DNA from: Variovorax guangxiensis
GTDB taxonomy: Bacteria > Pseudomonadota > Gammaproteobacteria > Burkholderiales > Burkholderiaceae_C
Assembly (NCBI RefSeq): GCF_003952165.1
Contig: NZ_RXFT01000004.1
Location: 186,001 to 250,000 of the forward strand
DNA: 64,000 nucleotides
Reading direction: 5' to 3'
Shown here: positions 62,387 through 64,000 of the stretch, one piece after another
How the letters are laid out: every line of letters starts with the position of its first letter
Numbering within the stretch: position 1 is the stretch's first letter
Made by a program: the position numbers and the translations under genes
The notes under the pieces: model-generated
Told to the model about the DNA's origin: nothing
Seen by the model: only the letters and a program-made list of their open reading frames with translations
Databases searched by the model: none

Positions 62387-62797
62387 GTGAAGTCTCTTTT
62401 CTGTGCCGCCCTGGTTTCCTTCGTTGCCATGCCCGCCGCGTTCGCGCAGTCCGCGCCCGTCACCACGCCAAGCGGCCTGGTCTACCAGTCGATCAAGGAA
62501 GGCACCGGCGCATCGCCCGCGGCCACCGACGTGGTCAAGGTGCACTACCGCGGCACCTTCCCCGACAGCGGCAAGGAATTCGACAGCTCCTACAAGCGCG
62601 GCGAGCCCACCGAGTTCCCGCTCAACGGCGTGATTCCGTGCTGGACCGAAGGCGTGCAGAAGATGAAGCCGGGCGGCAAGGCCAAGCTGACCTGCCCGCC
62701 CTCGATCGCATACGGCTCGCGCGGCGCCGGCGGCGTGATCCCGCCGAACGCCACGCTCAACTTCGAAGTCGAGCTGATCTCCGTCTCGAAGCGCTGA
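62387..62797 (+). CDS. FKBP-type peptidyl-prolyl isomerase, exported
   Basis: A 136-residue protein with a signal peptide (VKSLFCAALVSFVAMPAAFAQ) and one FKBP domain: VTTPSGLVYQSIKEGTGASPAATDVVKVHYRGTFPDSGKEFDSSYKRGEPTEFPLNGVIPCWTEGVQKMKPGGKAKLTCPPSIAYGSRGAGGVIPPNATLNFEVELI. It starts at GTG 62387 with GAGG upstream. It acts on proline bonds of periplasmic proteins and is the single-domain type, lacking the dimerisation helix of FkpA/Mip. Confidence 0.9.
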   Translation: MKSLFCAALVSFVAMPAAFAQSAPVTTPSGLVYQSIKEGTGASPAATDVVKVHYRGTFPDSGKEFDSSYKRGEPTEFPLNGVIPCWTEGVQKMKPGGKAKLTCPPSIAYGSRGAGGVIPPNATLNFEVELISVSKR

Positions 62798-62824
62798 GGC
62801 TTCGAGCCGCAGCGCTCGAAGAAA

Positions 62825-64000
62825 TCAACCTGGCTGGTACTGGTACAGCCAGGTCTCGGTGAGCGTCTGGTCGCCGTTCTTCAGGTACATGCGCATGTCG
62901 ATCGGCTCGTTGCCCTCGGGCGTGAAGTCGAACTGCGCGCGCCAGTGGCCGGGCACGCCGTTGGGCACGGCCTCGGCGAAGACGTACGAGAACTTGCCGC
63001 GCGCGGCCGTCAGCACCACCTCCGGCTTCACGCCGAAGGGCACGGTCGTAAGCGGCTGGCCGATGAACTCCACCATGAACTTGCGCACGCCCTGCGGCCG
63101 CGGCTGCCCCGGCTGGCCGCCGCGGCCGATGCGCGTGGCCACGCAGCGCGCGAGCGGCGATGGAAAGGGCTCCTGGTCGGTCCAGTGCAGCCGGTATTGC
63201 AGGCTGTAGCTGGCGCCGGCCTTCGCGTCGGCCTTGGGCACCCAGAAGGCGACGATGTTGTCGTGGATCTCGTCGTCGGTCGGGATCTCGATGAGCTGCA
63301 CCGAACCTTCGCCCCAGTCGCCCAGCGGCTCGATCCACAGGCTCGGGCGCTTCTCGTAGTTCACGCCGTCCTGGTAGTGGTCGAAGGCGCGGTCGCGCTG
63401 CAGCAGGCCGAAGCCGCGCGGCTTCGTGTCGGCGAAAGCCGAGGCGCGCGTCTGCGAGGGGTTGTTGAGCGGGCGCCAGATGCGCTCGCCCGCGCCGTTC
63501 CAGATCGCGAGGCCGTCGGAGTCGTGCACCTCGGGGCGCCAGTCGATGGCGGTGGGCTTGATGGTCTCCGAGTACCAGTACATCGAGGTCAGCGGCACCA
63601 GTCCCAGGCGGGCCACGTCCTTGCGCACGAAGATGCGTGCGTCGATGTCCATGATGACGGCCTTCGTGCGCTGCATGACGAACTTGAACACGCCCGTCAC
63701 GCTCGGCCCTTCGAGCAGCGCGTAGACCGTCATCGACGTCGTGTTGTTCGCGGCCGGCGTCTCGAAGTAGAAGCGCGTGAAGTTCGGGAACTCCTCGGGC
63801 CGGTCGGGCACCGCCACGTCGAGCGCGATGCCTCGCGCCGACAGGCCGTACTGGTAGAGCTCGCCGATGGCGCGGAAGTAAGAGGCACCCAGGAAGGCGA
63901 CCCAGTCGTTCTTCTGCCAGTCGAGCTTGCCCTGGTCGCCCAGTCGGCTTTCCTGCAGGCGGAAGCCGGCGAAGCCCGCGCCCGGCGGAAGCGAGCGCGC
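62825..64000 (-). CDS. Periplasmic glucan (OPG) biosynthesis protein, 5' end cut by window
   Basis: The frame is open to the window edge; about 391 C-terminal residues are visible. Typical OpgD/OpgG text: NDWVAFLGASYFRAIGELYQYGLSARGIALD, ETPAANNTTSMTVYALLEGPSVTGVFKFV, TSMYWYSETIKPTAIDWRPEVHDSDGL, YEKRPSLWIEPLGDWGEGSVQLIEIPTDDEIHDNIVAFWVP. These periplasmic enzymes shape osmoregulated glucan backbones. OpgD and OpgG cannot be separated without the N-terminus. Confidence 0.9.
   Translation of the reverse strand, partial: ARSLPPGAGFAGFRLQESRLGDQGKLDWQKNDWVAFLGASYFRAIGELYQYGLSARGIALDVAVPDRPEEFPNFTRFYFETPAANNTTSMTVYALLEGPSVTGVFKFVMQRTKAVIMDIDARIFVRKDVARLGLVPLTSMYWYSETIKPTAIDWRPEVHDSDGLAIWNGAGERIWRPLNNPSQTRASAFADTKPRGFGLLQRDRAFDHYQDGVNYEKRPSLWIEPLGDWGEGSVQLIEIPTDDEIHDNIVAFWVPKADAKAGASYSLQYRLHWTDQEPFPSPLARCVATRIGRGGQPGQPRPQGVRKFMVEFIGQPLTTVPFGVKPEVVLTAARGKFSYVFAEAVPNGVPGHWRAQFDFTPEGNEPIDMRMYLKNGDQTLTETWLYQYQPG

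Overview
The window is GC-rich chromosome of a betaproteobacterium, most like Variovorax or another Comamonadaceae genus. This rests on gene content (several Bug/TctC receptors, LysR regulators, a denD-TRAP unit, a tandem glycine riboswitch before gcvTHP, an OpgD/OpgG-type protein) and on GC-rich intergenic repeats I associate with that family. No tRNA, rRNA, CRISPR array, transposase or integrase was seen.

Layout. 0-6.4 kb: an edge-truncated exported protein, a DUF1800/DUF1501 pair, a DTW-domain tRNA-modifying enzyme, an HDOD protein and a DUF4188 protein. 6.5-7.7 kb: an AT-richer, translationally coupled pair of unknown genes, the second HEPN-like. 7.7-10.5 kb: a LysR/Rid-family divergon and a patatin phospholipase. 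10.5-17 kb: a LysR gene and a five-gene minus-strand run (D-carbamoylase, amino-acid racemase, Bug receptor, D-aminoacylase, L-asparaginase) that reads as scavenging of N-blocked D-amino acids. 17-21.2 kb: LysR, an orphan argC, a TauD-type dioxygenase and a Bug receptor. 21.4-26 kb: an accessory stretch with an AT-rich AlbA_2-domain gene, a C4-type antisense RNA ahead of a small ORF, a GFA-family protein and a coupled papain-like/membrane-protein pair.

26-30.8 kb: a divergent MurA paralogue and metabolic genes. 30.8-35.8 kb: the glycine cleavage operon under its tandem riboswitch. 36-43.5 kb: small envelope proteins, an Fsr-like efflux pump with a divergent AraC regulator, and denD-dctPQM. 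43.6-49.7 kb: a coupled unknown pair, ETF-ubiquinone oxidoreductase, and a four-gene chain in which every junction is a 4-base overlap, one of them apparently using a CTG start. 49.7-55 kb: a PmrAB-like two-component system, two PAP2 phosphatases and an EptA-type phosphoethanolamine transferase. The promoters of the PAP2 pair and of eptA share the same TTCA(G/T) direct-repeat operator. 55-64 kb: a peroxidase-like protein, a HAD lipoprotein, hipBA with a 13-bp inverted-repeat operator, an ethanolamine module (permease, eutB, eutC), an exported FKBP and a truncated periplasmic glucan biosynthesis gene.

The strongest candidates for new biology are the C4-like RNA switch at 23.8-24.1 kb and the shared operator of the eptA/PAP2 locus.
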